Part shown: piece by piece, positions 32,990 to 44,159 of the stretch
Layout of the letters: each line of letters begins with the position of its first letter
How positions within the stretch are numbered: the stretch's first letter is position 1
DNA from: Siphonodentalium dalli
Taxonomy: Eukaryota; Mollusca; Scaphopoda; Gadilida; Siphonodentaliidae
Direction of reading: 5' to 3'
DNA length: 64,000 nt
Assembly (NCBI GenBank): GCA_032622095.1
Contig: CP136061.1
Span: 212,878,373 to 212,942,372 of the forward strand
The notes under the pieces: model-generated
Databases searched by the model: none
Seen by the model: only the letters and a program-made list of their open reading frames with translations
What the model was told of the DNA's origin: nothing
Made by a program: the position numbers and the translations under genes

Positions 32990-33215
32990 CCAATTTCCAT
33001 CAAACTCCACCATAATAAATTGTCACACCTACTACATGTATGCCATCGCTACTGTGGTACATGTGTCCGCAGCCATTGTCACCAAACACCACCATAATAA
33101 ATTGCCACACCTATACTGCCATCGCTACTGCAGTATTCCGCAGCCAATATTTTGTATCCGACAACTCGATATCAATGACACTCGCGGATTACCGCTGCAT
33201 GGGCAGGATCTGACT
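32990..33215 (+). repeat. CACCATAATAAATTG repeat, tandem pair
   Basis: The phrase CCACCATAATAAATTG, then CACACCTA and TGCCATCGCTACTG and TCCGCAGCCA, occurs twice in tandem. The second unit continues with ATATTTTGTATCCGACAACT and CGATATCAATGACACTCGCG. The second unit is nearly identical to 56893-57005, upstream of the esterase-like exon. Confidence 0.65.
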
Positions 33216-35450
33216 AGAAATTCGTAACCGGTTATTCACTGAATCAAAGCATAAACTGTGGTTTCTTATCGGCCTCGTGCTGTTATATGTAGGTAAGTAA
33301 CTACTTCTAAATAGGTTATAATCACATTGTTCGGGAAAGTCTTTTACCTACGTTTGAAAATTAGAAATTGTTTAAGTTCAGTCCCGTCGATACATTGGTC
33401 TGACTACTGCTATGGCGTACACAAAATGTGACGAAATCTTGTTTATTTAAAACTTTTCGTCGATCACAATTTATTCTGCACTGTTCTGAAAAACCTCGTT
33501 TGTTGTTGCACTGTTAGAAATTACTGTCGGTTCGACGGTTTCGGGCCGTCATAATCGACGGTCCCATACCGTGTCATCAGTTTGACGGTCCCATACCGTT
33601 ATTTTATTTGCCCATGAAAATTGTCAAAATTAAATATCTTCGTGATTCAAAGTCATGCCGTCAAAATTCAATAGTATATTTATCGGCGACCATATTATAT
33701 ACGGCAATGACTCCATACAGTATGACTGAATCTTACTCTGCTGATATTTAATATGTATTATTAATGCGGCATTCATTCTGTGTTATGCGGGCCGTACGGA
33801 TTATCATGAGTACGGTACGTAATTCTCATTTCGGGGTTAAATTTCCGCTTTATCAATCAGCTCATTTCTTCGGCATTTTATGATTTATCGTTGATAGCAA
33901 ACCGTTGTTTTTTGGGAAACTGTTACCTTTTCGGTTGTGGATAGTTGTTAAGACGGTCTGATTTCTGTTCCTTTGATAACCGGACAAGTTGCAATTCAGC
34001 GAATAGCGGCTTAATCATTGACAATTTCCACTAAATTCGAGAGTAGAGATTCATGTCAATCATGGCATGATCCGGGGTCTGGCTTCATTCGACGCATTGC
34101 TGATGTTGAAATTGCAGTGTTGTGAATTAGTATCAAAACACTGGCACATTTACTAACACAAGAGGATACAGGAACAATTAACACAAGCCTCGATGTCAAC
34201 CATTAGTGACAATAATAACAACAACTACTCAACGAGCAGCTATTACTATTAGAATGCTGACAATCCAGTTGACAGTTTTCTGAATCTGATTGTTTCAAAG
34301 CACATGCATGTACATTTACAAGAGAGGATATACATGTACATGTACTGTATGCACCAGTGTAATTCACAAGAGCTTCAGTGTCAACAACAACACCGTAAAC
34401 AATGAACTGACGCCGCGCGGTGACGGATGATCACATATCTACAATTCCAACTTTACAATTACACGGACAAATTCATCCCGTGTTCATCAATTTTCAATGA
34501 AACGTGTGGATATGAGACATTGTCATCATTCGCCATGTTATCGTCAAGTTATTACGACAATTTACCGGGAGTACACTATTGGTTGGATGTTCTTATCAAA
34601 CAATCAGGCTCTTGCTTGGGTAAAATATAGTAGGTCTTTATGATAACATGCTGTTTACGCGATGGTCGTGGTATATATGAACGGAACTGTATGCGTTTTA
34701 CTGTTTTTCTGTTTACGGTGTTTGGAACAAATATGAATATTTTCGACAATAAGGCCGCACGTGCCTTTAATTGTGGTTTGGTGACGATGGAAACGTTAAA
34801 TCGGTTGTTTCATTCGACGAATTTCTCTTGTTTTTTTCATTGTCAACGAACAATTGGAAATATCGTTTTTTTTTATTAAATAGGCGTAATTAACATAAAT
34901 TCGGTAGTCAACGTGTAGCTTAAAGTTATGTGAAACTCCCCGGTAGAGTGATCAAATAGAAATGGAGAATAATCGTGCTCAAAGTCGTTATTTTAGGAGT
35001 ATCAATCCAAATTGACAGAACACGTCGTCACTCTTAAATAGTAATTAAATGCAATGACTCGAAACCGAAATCAACTGCGTTAGTTTATCGTCCATAGTAG
35101 CGTCCAGAATCGAGATGTAAATATTTACAATTGAGCACAGTTCAGGCGATGCTTTCTGTGGAGTGTTATGGTCGATTTCTTTGAATTTTTCGGCGATGTT
35201 AGTAGAAAGCTACATTCTCCGAGTTGGAATAGCGCATGAATACATGAGTAAAAGTATTTCGCCAGATCAAATCATAATGAACTATAACCGACAAAACTCT
35301 TAAATCTGTTTTTGTTTTATTTAATTACGTGTAAATACGTGGTGGCAGTGGTCAGACCAACGTAGCGATGGGGACTGATCATGAACTCTGCTTTCAGTAT
35401 ACCTTTCTCTATATCCCTGCCTTTATTTGTATTTTACTCGGTGAACATTC
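33216..35450. other. no recognisable gene
   Basis: A consensus-like splice donor (TAGGTAAGTAACT) lies at 33292 but no coding exon can be tied to it. A short duplicated phrase, GACGGTCCCATACCGT, occurs at about 33569 and 33584. Small ORFs at 34427-34879 have no recognised domain. Confidence 0.4.
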
Positions 35451-35454
35451 AGTA

Positions 35455-35680
35455 CTATGATTTCTGGGAATCTAATAGCGTAAGCGTGCATGCAGAATAG
35501 ACCTGTATGTACCAAAGTTCCAATGCCCAAGTCGATATCTCAAGCGCAAACGGCACTGTTAACCCATAGCTTGCGGCCGATTTCGCCAGGTACGCAAAAT
35601 AAAAAAAAGACACCGACCGCATCTCTCCCAGCTGTCTGAACACGGAAAGGGACATCATATGATGCAGTGAAAAATGTTAC
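35455..35680 (-). repeat. dispersed repeat, related to 41690-42200
   Basis: On the minus strand it reads TGATGTCCCTTTCCGTG, then GGGTTAACAGTGCCG, TTGAGATATCGACTTGG and GGTACATACAGGTCTATT. The same text is found on the plus strand near 41960-42120, and in part near 41705-41790. The frame conserved between two copies (LTVPF-LEIST, LELWYIQVY) is hydrophobic, but no family was recognised. Confidence 0.55.
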
Positions 35681-35689
35681 GATTCAGAA

Positions 35690-36517
35690 TATTAACTCTG
35701 AGTTTCGTTTTCATTGTTAACCTGTGTTACTGTTGGAGCTCTATTGATTGTCAGAAATCGACAAAATAATGATAATGCACGGGAAGCAAGTCAATGTTGT
35801 TTAGGGATACATGTATCACGCGAGCAAATATGCGTTCTTCAAGTCAAGTTAAACAGTTTTATTGCATATACAAATTATAAACTTTCGAAAAACAATTCAA
35901 TTGAGTTAAGGTCCCTAGCGGATACAATTCTAAATTTCGTCAGAGCTATTCGGAATTTCGGTTGCTTGCCAGTTGATAAATATGTTTCATATTGGAACAA
36001 CAATTTCATCTTTCCATAAGTACATAGTTTTGATGAATAATCTATAGAAGCATGTCATGTTTGTATAAACTGGTCGCGTAAACGCGATTTAATTACTTTG
36101 AAATCGGGTATGAAAAAAATCTTGATTATACCACATATACCCTAAACCAAGTTTGTCTAAAGTAGACTTCAACAAAAATTACCAGTTTTTCTCCTTATGC
36201 AACAAAGCTGAATCACAATCATTCCGAATTGATTCATATACATTGCAGAGTAATGAATTTTGCTCCTGAATTACACGAATCCAATACTTAAAGATTCGAT
36301 ATAATCGTAATATAGACAATGGGAGCCCGATTGAATGTGGTAACTTCAAACTGATCTCAACATAAGTGTGTTTCTATGTTTTTGATCTCGTACGTCTGCT
36401 TCTCGAGTATTATCATTTGTCGATTTTGTCAATCTTTTTTGCGTTTGAAAATTTCACTGACTGGTTCAAAGTGTTGTAATCAACTTCATTTCGGATGGCC
36501 ACATAAACATGCCATTA
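35690..36517. other. no recognisable gene
   Basis: AT-rich DNA leading to the Helitron array. A 101-codon ORF at 35714-36019 has no recognised domain. Confidence 0.4.
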
Positions 36518-37135
36518 TCTATTATATATTTTAGAAGATCTGTCTGTCTGTGTGTCTGTGTGTCTGTGTGTGTGTTCGCGATGAAGTCGAAAACGTCCCA
36601 ACCGATTTCGATGAAACTTGGTATGTGGGGGGTATTTTCGGACGGGGACGAACATAGGCATATTAATTTGTCCGTGCGACGTCACCTTGACCTTGAAATC
36701 GGGTCATTTCAAGGTCAAACGCCCGAATATCACGGGATTTCGATGAAACTTGGTATGTGGGGGTACTTTCTTATGGCGAGTCTCATAAACATATTCATTT
36801 GCCCGTGCGACGTGACCTTGACCTTGAAATCGGGTAACTTCAAGGTCAAATCGCCAATTTTGATGGGATTTCGACGAAATTTGATACGTTGGGTTACTTT
36901 TGTTCACCGATTGTTTTGGACGGGTCCAATCGTGACCCCGACCAGACCTTGACCTTCAAAATGATCAATTCAAGGTCAAATCGGGTAAAACCGGATGGAT
37001 TTCGACGGGCACGTTTGTCGGGTACTTTTGTCCGGGCAGTGTTTTGGACTGGTCAAATCGTTACCCCACTTGACCTTGACCTTCAAAATGGAAAATTCAA
37101 GGTCAAAGCCCGGACGAAGTCGGGTCACCTTCTAG
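36518..37135 (+). mobile_element. non-autonomous Helitron copy A (1 of 6)
   Basis: Starts TCTATTATATATTTTAGAAG after a host A and ends CCCGGACGAAGTCGGG, then TCACCTTCTAG. The 3' stem-loop CCC-GAC/GTC-GGG lies eight bases from CTAG. It is 618 bp long. A GT-rich microsatellite follows the 5' end. The interior holds repeated TTGACCTTGACCTTGAAAT and TTCAAGGTCAA blocks. Open frames through it are repeat translations and not genes. Confidence 0.88.
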
Positions 37136-37161
37136 TCTATTATATATTTTGGAAGATCTGT

Positions 37162-37193
<32 letters not shown>

Positions 37194-37752
37194 TCGCGAT
37201 GAACTCGAAAACGTCCCAACCGATTTCGATGAAACTTGGTATGTGGGGGTATTTTCGGCCGGGGACGAACATAGGCATATTAATTTGTCCGTGCGACGTC
37301 ACATTGACCTTGAAATCGGGTCATTTCAAGGTCAAACGCCCGAATATCACGGGATTTCGATGAAACTTGGTATGTGGGTGTACTTTCTTATGGCGAGTCT
37401 CATAAGCATATTAATTTGCCCGTTCGACGTGACCTTGACCTTGAAATCGGGTAACTTCAAGGTCAAATCGCCAATTTTGATGGGATTTCGACGAAATTTG
37501 ATACATTGGGTTACTTTTGTTCACCGATTGTTTTGGACGGGTCCAATCGTGACCCCGACCAGACCTTGACCTTCAAAATGATCAATTCAAGGTCAAATCG
37601 GGTAAAACCGGATGGATTTCGACGGGCACGTTTGTCGGGTACTTTTGTCCAGGCAGTGTTTTGGACTGGTCAAATCGTTACCCCACTTGACCTTGACCTT
37701 CAAAATGGACAATTCAAGGTCAAACCCCGGACGAAGTCGGGTCACCTTCTAG
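37136..37752 (+). mobile_element. non-autonomous Helitron copy B (2 of 6)
   Basis: Its TCTATT start follows directly on copy A's CTAG with no intervening base. It is 617 bp and nearly identical to copy A apart from the GT microsatellite length and scattered substitutions. Confidence 0.88.
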
Positions 37753-38673
37753 TCTATTATATATTTTGGAAGATCTGTGTGTCTGTGTGTGTGTGTGTCT
37801 GTGTGTTCGCGATGAACTCGAAAACGGCCGACCCGATTTCGATGAAACTTGGTATGTGAGGGTATTTTCGGCCGGGGACGAACATAGGCATATTAATTTG
37901 TCCGTGCGACGTCACCTTGACCTTGAAATCGGGTCATTTCAAGGTCAAACGCCCGAATATCACGGGATTACGATGAAACTTGGTATGTGGGGGTACTTTC
38001 TTATGGCGAGTCTCATAAGCATATTCATTTGCCCGTGCGACGTGACCTTGACCTTAAAATCGGGTAACTTCAAGGTCAAATCGCCAATTTTGATGGGATT
38101 TCGACGAAATTTGATACGTGGGGTTAGTTTTGTCCTCTGATTGTTTTGGACGGGTCCAATCGTGACCCCGACCAGACCTTGACCTTCAAAATGATCAATT
38201 CAAGGTCAAATCGGGTAAAACCGGATGGATTTCGACGGGCACGTTTGTCGGGTACTTTTGTCCGGGAAGTGTTTTTGGACTGGTCAAATCGTGACCCCAC
38301 TTGACCTTGACCTTCAAAATGGACAATTCAAGGTCAAAGCCCGTGCGACGTGACCTTGACCTTGAAATCGGGTAACTTCAAGGTCAAATCGCCAATTTTG
38401 ATGGGATTTCGACGAAATTTGATACGTTGGGTTACTTTTGTTCACCGATTGTTTTGGACGGGTCCAATCGTGACCCCGACCAGACCTTGACCTTCAAAAT
38501 TATCAATTCAAGGTCAAATCGGGTAAAACCGGATGGATTTCGACGGGCACGTTTGTCGGGTACTTTTGTCCGGGCAGTGTTTTGGACTGGTCAAATCGTT
38601 ACCCCACTTGACCTTGACCTTCAAAATGGACAATTCAAGGTCAAAGCCCGGACGAAGTCGGGTCACCTTCTAG
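37753..38673 (+). mobile_element. non-autonomous Helitron copy C (3 of 6), internally duplicated
   Basis: Same ends and same exact junctions as its neighbours, but 921 bp long. The segment from GCCCGTGCGACGTGACC (38031) is repeated from 38339. The repeat joint falls where CAAAGCCCG of the 3' end meets the internal GCCCGTGCGACG, so GCCCG is the shared microhomology. The extra length over copy B is about 304 bp. Confidence 0.85.
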
Positions 38674-39578
38674 TCTATTATATATTTTGGAAGATCTGTT
38701 TGTGTGTTTGTTTGTGTGTAATCGATGAACTCAAAAACGGCCGACCCGATTTCGATGAAACTTGGTATGTGGGGGGTATTTTCGGGCCAGGAGCAACATA
38801 GGCCTATTAATTTCTCCGTGCGAGGTCAACTTTTCACGTGCCGAGGTCAAATCTGTTTTTACGCCGTTTTGCGCTAATATATTTCAGTTCGGTGCTTACA
38901 AATCGATTCGAAACAGCGCGAATAATAACATGCCAGTCATAATAATGACACTATGAGAATCTTTCGTGTTTCCTCTTTCCAACGATATATAATATGTATG
39001 TATCCGTTTTAGTTATCTGCCTCAAGTATTAAGAAGAAGTGGTACGATCTTCTATCAGGGTAAAAACAATGCGTAACTTCTATGACGTCGTTAGAGGTCA
39101 TAAAGTTAGATCACGTTAACTCTTCTCCGGCCGATGCATTTGACTGTTTCAGACGTCTTGGCGATATCTCGGGCACCGATGGTAATTTATCTTTACGTTG
39201 AAACTTGATAATTAATGAGCGTGTGTATATGAGGCGCGTTTATATACTTCAGTGGAAATCAAATCGGGTTAAACTGGCGGATTTTTACGGACGAAATTTG
39301 ATGCATAGGGTATCTCGGTATCCGCTGGGCCGATTTCCCAGTATCCGCTGGGCCGATTTCCACCATTTTTGGGGTGTTGGTCCACCTGACCTTGACCTTC
39401 AAATGGTCAATTCAAGGTCAAATCGGGTAAAACCGGATGGATTTCGACGGGTACTTTTGTCGGGTACTTTTGTTCGGGCACTGTGTTTTGGACGGGTCAA
39501 ATCGTGACCCCACTTGACCTTGGCCTTCAAAAGAGACAATTCAAGGTCAAACCCGGACGAAGTCGGGTCACCTTCTAG
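38674..39578 (+). mobile_element. non-autonomous Helitron copy D (4 of 6), second subtype
   Basis: Ends match copies A-C, but the middle is replaced by a different block. That block includes CAGTTCGGTGCTTACAAATC, CTTCTATGACGTCGTTAGAG and TCTCGGGCACCGATGGTAAT. It is 905 bp long. The 3' third returns to the shared TTGACCTT/AAGGTCAA text and the CTAG end. Confidence 0.85.
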
Positions 39579-40467
39579 TCTATTATATATTTTGGAAGAT
39601 CTGTTTGTGTGTTTGTTTGTGTGTAATCGATGGACTCGAAAATGGCCCAGCCGATTTCGATGAAACTTGGTATGTGGGGGTATTTTCGGGTCAGGACTAA
39701 CATAGGCCTATTAATTTGTCCGTGCGAGGTCAACTTTTCGCGTGCCGAGGTCAAATCTGTTTTTACGCCGTTTTGCGCTAATATATTTCAGTTCGGTGCT
39801 TACAAATCGATTCGAAACAGCGCGAATAATAACATGCCAGTCATAATAATGACACTATGAGAATCTTTCGTGTTTCCTCTTTCCAACGATATATAATATG
39901 TATGTATCCGTTTTAGTTATCTGCCTCAATTATTAAGAAGAAGTGGTACGATCTTCTATCAGGGTAAAAACAATGCGTAACTTCTATGACGTCGTTAGAG
40001 GTCATAAAGTTAGATCACGTTAACTCTTACCCGGCCGATGCATTTGACTGTTTCAGACGTCTTGGCGATATCTCGGGCACCGATGGTAATTTATCTTTAC
40101 GTTGAAACTTGAGGCGCGTTTATATACTTCAGTGGAAATCAAATCGGGTTAAACTGGCGGATTTTTACGGACGAAATTTGATGCATAGGGTATCTCGGTA
40201 TCCGCTGGGCCGATTTCCCGGTATCCGCTGGGCCGATTCCACCATTTTTGGGGTGTTGGTGTTTGACCCCACCTGACCTTGACTTTCAAAATGGTCAATT
40301 CAAGGTCAAATCGGGTAAAACCGGATGGATTTCGACGGGTACTTTTGTCGGGTACTTTTGTTCGGGCACTGTGTTTTGGACGGGTCAAATCGTGACCCCA
40401 CTTGACCTTGGCCTTCAAAATAGACAATTCAAGGTCAAATCCCGGACGAAGTCGGGTCACCTTCTAG
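39579..40467 (+). mobile_element. non-autonomous Helitron copy E (5 of 6), second subtype
   Basis: An 889-bp copy of the D subtype with a small deletion around the phrase GAAACTTGAGGCGCG, where D and F have an extra GATAATTAATGAGCG stretch. Both junctions are exact CTAG|TCTATT joins. Confidence 0.85.
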
Positions 40468-41374
40468 TCTATTATATATTTTGGAAGATCTGTTTGTGTG
40501 TGTGTAATCGATGAACTTGAAAACGGCCGACCCGATTTCGATGAAACTTGGTATGTGGGGGTATTTTCGGGTCAGGAGTAATATAGGCCTATTGATTTTC
40601 AGATCCGAGGTCAACTTTTCACGTGCCGAGGTAAAATCTGTTTTTACGCTGTGTTACGGGACTTTCATTTGAGTTCGGTGCTTACAAATCGATTCGAAAC
40701 AGCGCGAATAATAAAATGCCAGTCATAATAATGACACTGTGAGAATCTTTCGTGTTTCCTCTTTCCAACGATATATAATGCGTATGTATCCGTTTTAGTT
40801 ATCTGCCTCAATTATCAAGAAGAAGTGGTACTATCTTCCATCAGGATAAAAACAATGCGTAACTTCTATGACGTCGTTAGAGGTCATAACGTTAGATCAC
40901 GTTAACTCTTAACCGGCCGATGCATTTGACTGTTTCAGACGTCTTGGCGATATCTCGGGCACCGATGGTAATTTATCTTTACGTTGAAACTTGATAATTA
41001 ATGAGCGTGTGTGTATGAGGCGCGTTTATATAATTGAGTGGAAATCAAATCGGGTTAAACTGGCGGATTTTTACGGACGAAATTTGATGCATAGGGTATC
41101 TCGGTATCCGCTGGGCCGATTTCCCGGTATCCGCTGGACCGATTTCCACCATTTTTGGGGTGTTGGTGTTTGACCCCACCTGACCTTGACCTTCAAAATG
41201 GTCAATTCAAGGTCAAATCGGGTAAAACCGGATGGATTTCGACGGGTACATTTGTCGGGTACTTTTGTTCGGGCACTGTGTTTTGGACGGGTCAAATCGT
41301 GACCCCACTTGACCTTGGCCTTCAAAATAGACAATTCAAGGTCAAAGCCCGGACGAAGTCGGGTCACCTTCTAG
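40468..41374 (+). mobile_element. non-autonomous Helitron copy F (6 of 6), second subtype
   Basis: A 907-bp copy of the D subtype and the last of the array. Its CTAG end is followed by host TATATATATA. The array as a whole therefore sits between a host A (36517) and a host T (41375), as one Helitron insertion site would. Confidence 0.85.
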
Positions 41375-41689
41375 TATATATATATATATAGATAGGCAAG
41401 GAATAAATTTCAAGATTCATTATAACAGCCATGTTTCCATCAAAAATAAACTACACTCATACACTGTATTGCTCTGGTCTGGATGTTGTATGCATTATGC
41501 TTGTAAACTTATCAGAATTATTCGCAAATATATTCGGGCTATAGTGTGTTCAGATATATTCAAAGAAATTAAAAAGACAAGATGGCCACTTGATACCATG
41601 TTTTCTTTTCAAATTCGATCGTTCTCATCTGGGCCGCATCCCAATCAATCCTATGACATCTCACAATGATTTGCTCATTATTTCATGAT

Positions 41690-42200
41690 GGATACAACAG
41701 TGGATGGGTTAACAGTGCCATTTCCGCTTAATATATCGGCTTGCGGATTGGAACTTTTGTACATACAGGTCCATTCTGCACGATAGTACATGCCCAATCT
41801 CGATCGGTCCTCTGGTGGCGATACGGTCGGCGGGTGTTATTTTCTGTGGTTTCCGTAAATGCATAGCGAATTCGACCGCCGCGAATGGGTTAATATATTC
41901 ATTTCCGGTATAGCTAGCAAATTTCCCTATCGCCTATTGGTGCATAGATTCGCTGCATGATATGATGTCCCTTTCTGTGGTTAGAGAGTTAGGAGAGGTC
42001 CGTTCGGTGCCTTTTTTATTTTGCGTACCTGGCGGAATCGGCCGTAGGTTAGGGTTAACAGTGCCGTTTCCGCTTGAGATATCGACTTGGGAATTGGAAC
42101 TTTGGTACATACAGGTCTATTATGCACGATTGTGCCCGAACCATCTCGATCGGACCCCACGGGACGGTGCGGTCGGATAGGTCGGGTTTTAGTATCGTTA
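41690..42200 (+). repeat. dispersed repeat, two tandem partial units
   Basis: GGGTTAACAGTGCCRTTTCC, then GATATCGACTTGGGAATTGG or its variant, and GTACATACAGGTC, then CATCTCGATCGG-type text, occur at about 41706-41830 and again at about 42053-42170. Related to 35455-35680 (-). Between the units is unrelated sequence. Confidence 0.55.
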
Positions 42201-42482
42201 TAAGTGGAGCTACATAAATGTTACTTCTCATTTAGGTATATGATACGTTCAAACACTTGTAAATTAGCCTAGCAATCTTGTATTTTACCAAGTCTGATGG
42301 TCGCTTAGATATAGGTGACATCTTGCCAGCTGTCGCCCAGCACATGCTCTGTCCAAGGACGTGACCACATGTTATTGGGCTACCTGTAACGGCCCACAAC
42401 TTCGACAAGTCTGAAATATGCCAAGCGCAACACTCGAAGGAAATTTCAATGTTTCTGATAGTTTGATTTGTCAATCAGTAAC

Positions 42483-42532
42483 TAGTTTTGTTTGTTGTTT
42501 GTTTGTTGTTAGTTTTGTTGTTGTTTGGTTTT
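42483..42532. repeat. (GTTT)n-like low-complexity repeat
   Basis: Irregular TTTG and TTG units such as GTTTGTTGTTTGTTTG. Confidence 0.8.
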
Positions 42533-42534
42533 AG

Positions 42535-44159
42535 ACCAAGAGTCTAATAATTTCCGACTTTTTGTCAAAATGTTGACTGACTAAAAGGCACGGGCGGTGT
42601 TCGCTGCAGAAATATTTATATTTGTTCAAATCGCCATCAACAGAAGGAACACCAAAATATATACAGTTCCGCTCATATGCCAAACATAATCAGCGCGTAA
42701 ATAGTATATTGTCGTCAAGACGTACGATGGTGTACGTAAACAAGAGACTGCTCGTGTTACAGAAGTTGTGCTTCTGTTTACATAGCACAGCGTTTACATA
42801 GCACAGCGCAATTATATTGGTTAATCACACAATAATGATATAAACGCTCTTTATTATTCCATATCAGGAAAACATTAACAAATAAGGCTCTTTATGTATA
42901 CCATATCCGGATCTAAACAAAAGCCAGGAAACGTAATTTTTTGTGTGCTTTTGTTTACATAACAAAGGGGAACAAATTGACAATAACATACTGTTTATGC
43001 CATATTTCTGATTGGCATACGAACAAGGTCTGTCTATATTTTACTATTCCTTCTGTTTATGGCGTTTTTTGACGGAGGTGAATATTTTAACAGCATACCC
43101 ACCGCCAACACCGTCCGTATCTTGAAATGGCTATTACTTTGAGGACTTGCAACCATTATAGGGGTGTTAGGAATGAAATGTCCAATAATTGAAAAAATGT
43201 AAGTTATCATTTGGAAACAAATTAGAACCTAAGGAATTTCCAGGACATTGAAGTTTCAGTTCGATTATGGGCGGGGGACCATTGACACCCTCCTCAATCG
43301 AAGACCATATAGCTACGTCCCTGGCTCAGTCTACCATGTATCATGTTTGTTGGTCTCAATATTCGACTTGTGAATGGGTCTCGCTCGGTACTGTACCTCA
43401 ACGGATATTAAATTGTTAAAAAACGTTGATATTAAAAATATATCGGAATCATTACATTTTTCACAGGAATAGAATACGTTCAGAAAATAAGAACGTCCAA
43501 TCATAGCTTAGATATTAGCTATTGGGACTGGTAGATGGAGATGGAAAAGCGACACATTTGTAATAACATCCGACATATACTGGGTCAAATTAAAAAAATA
43601 ATTTTTACGGGTTTATCTATTGATCATATTTATAACTCACCATACTATAATTAGTTTCACGATTTTCATAAAATAATGAAAACAAAAACATTTTTGGGGA
43701 TAAAATTATACATGAAAAATATATCTCTTACAATATCGCGTCGCGAGTTCCAACTTTTATGCACTTAAATACTACGCGAATAAAATGACGATTCCTATCC
43801 ATCCATTGTGCCAGAAAGTAGGATGAATATCAAAAGATATTGAGAGATACAAGCAGAATATATATACAACAGATTGAGAATGTTGCGATATATATCGTCG
43901 AGACCATCTAGAATCGTAACCACGTCAATACACCGAGACTTCTACTTCAACAACAACAATAACGACCACAACAACACTGCAGATTATCCAGTAGTGTTTA
44001 ACATTTATCAAGTGTACTCGAAATCGTCATTATGGCAACACCAGCATCAGCATCATCAATCATCTTTCATCTTCTTTCATCTACAGTATACCCCATACCC
44101 TCAATGAACTGAGGACTATTTGGGGGCGCATGAATAAAAGATAATTACATGGGTAAAAG
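42535..44159. other. no recognisable gene
   Basis: AT-rich sequence. A duplicated CATAGCACAGCG phrase occurs at 42783-42806. GTTGGAAA-like wording is present near 43190. A 77-codon ORF at 43874-44107 is rich in Asn, His and Gln from CAA/AAC repeats. No gene was supported. Confidence 0.4.

Noticed and set aside
33180-33292. First exon ending at the TAGGTAAGT donor
   Set aside because: The hydrophobic frame before the donor has no ATG and has an upstream stop. The segment overlaps a dispersed repeat.
36509-41391. Several long open frames (up to 226 codons) in the Helitron array as genes
   Set aside because: The same peptides repeat in every copy, change frame between copies, and are translations of TTGACCTT/AAGGTCAA repeats and GT microsatellites.
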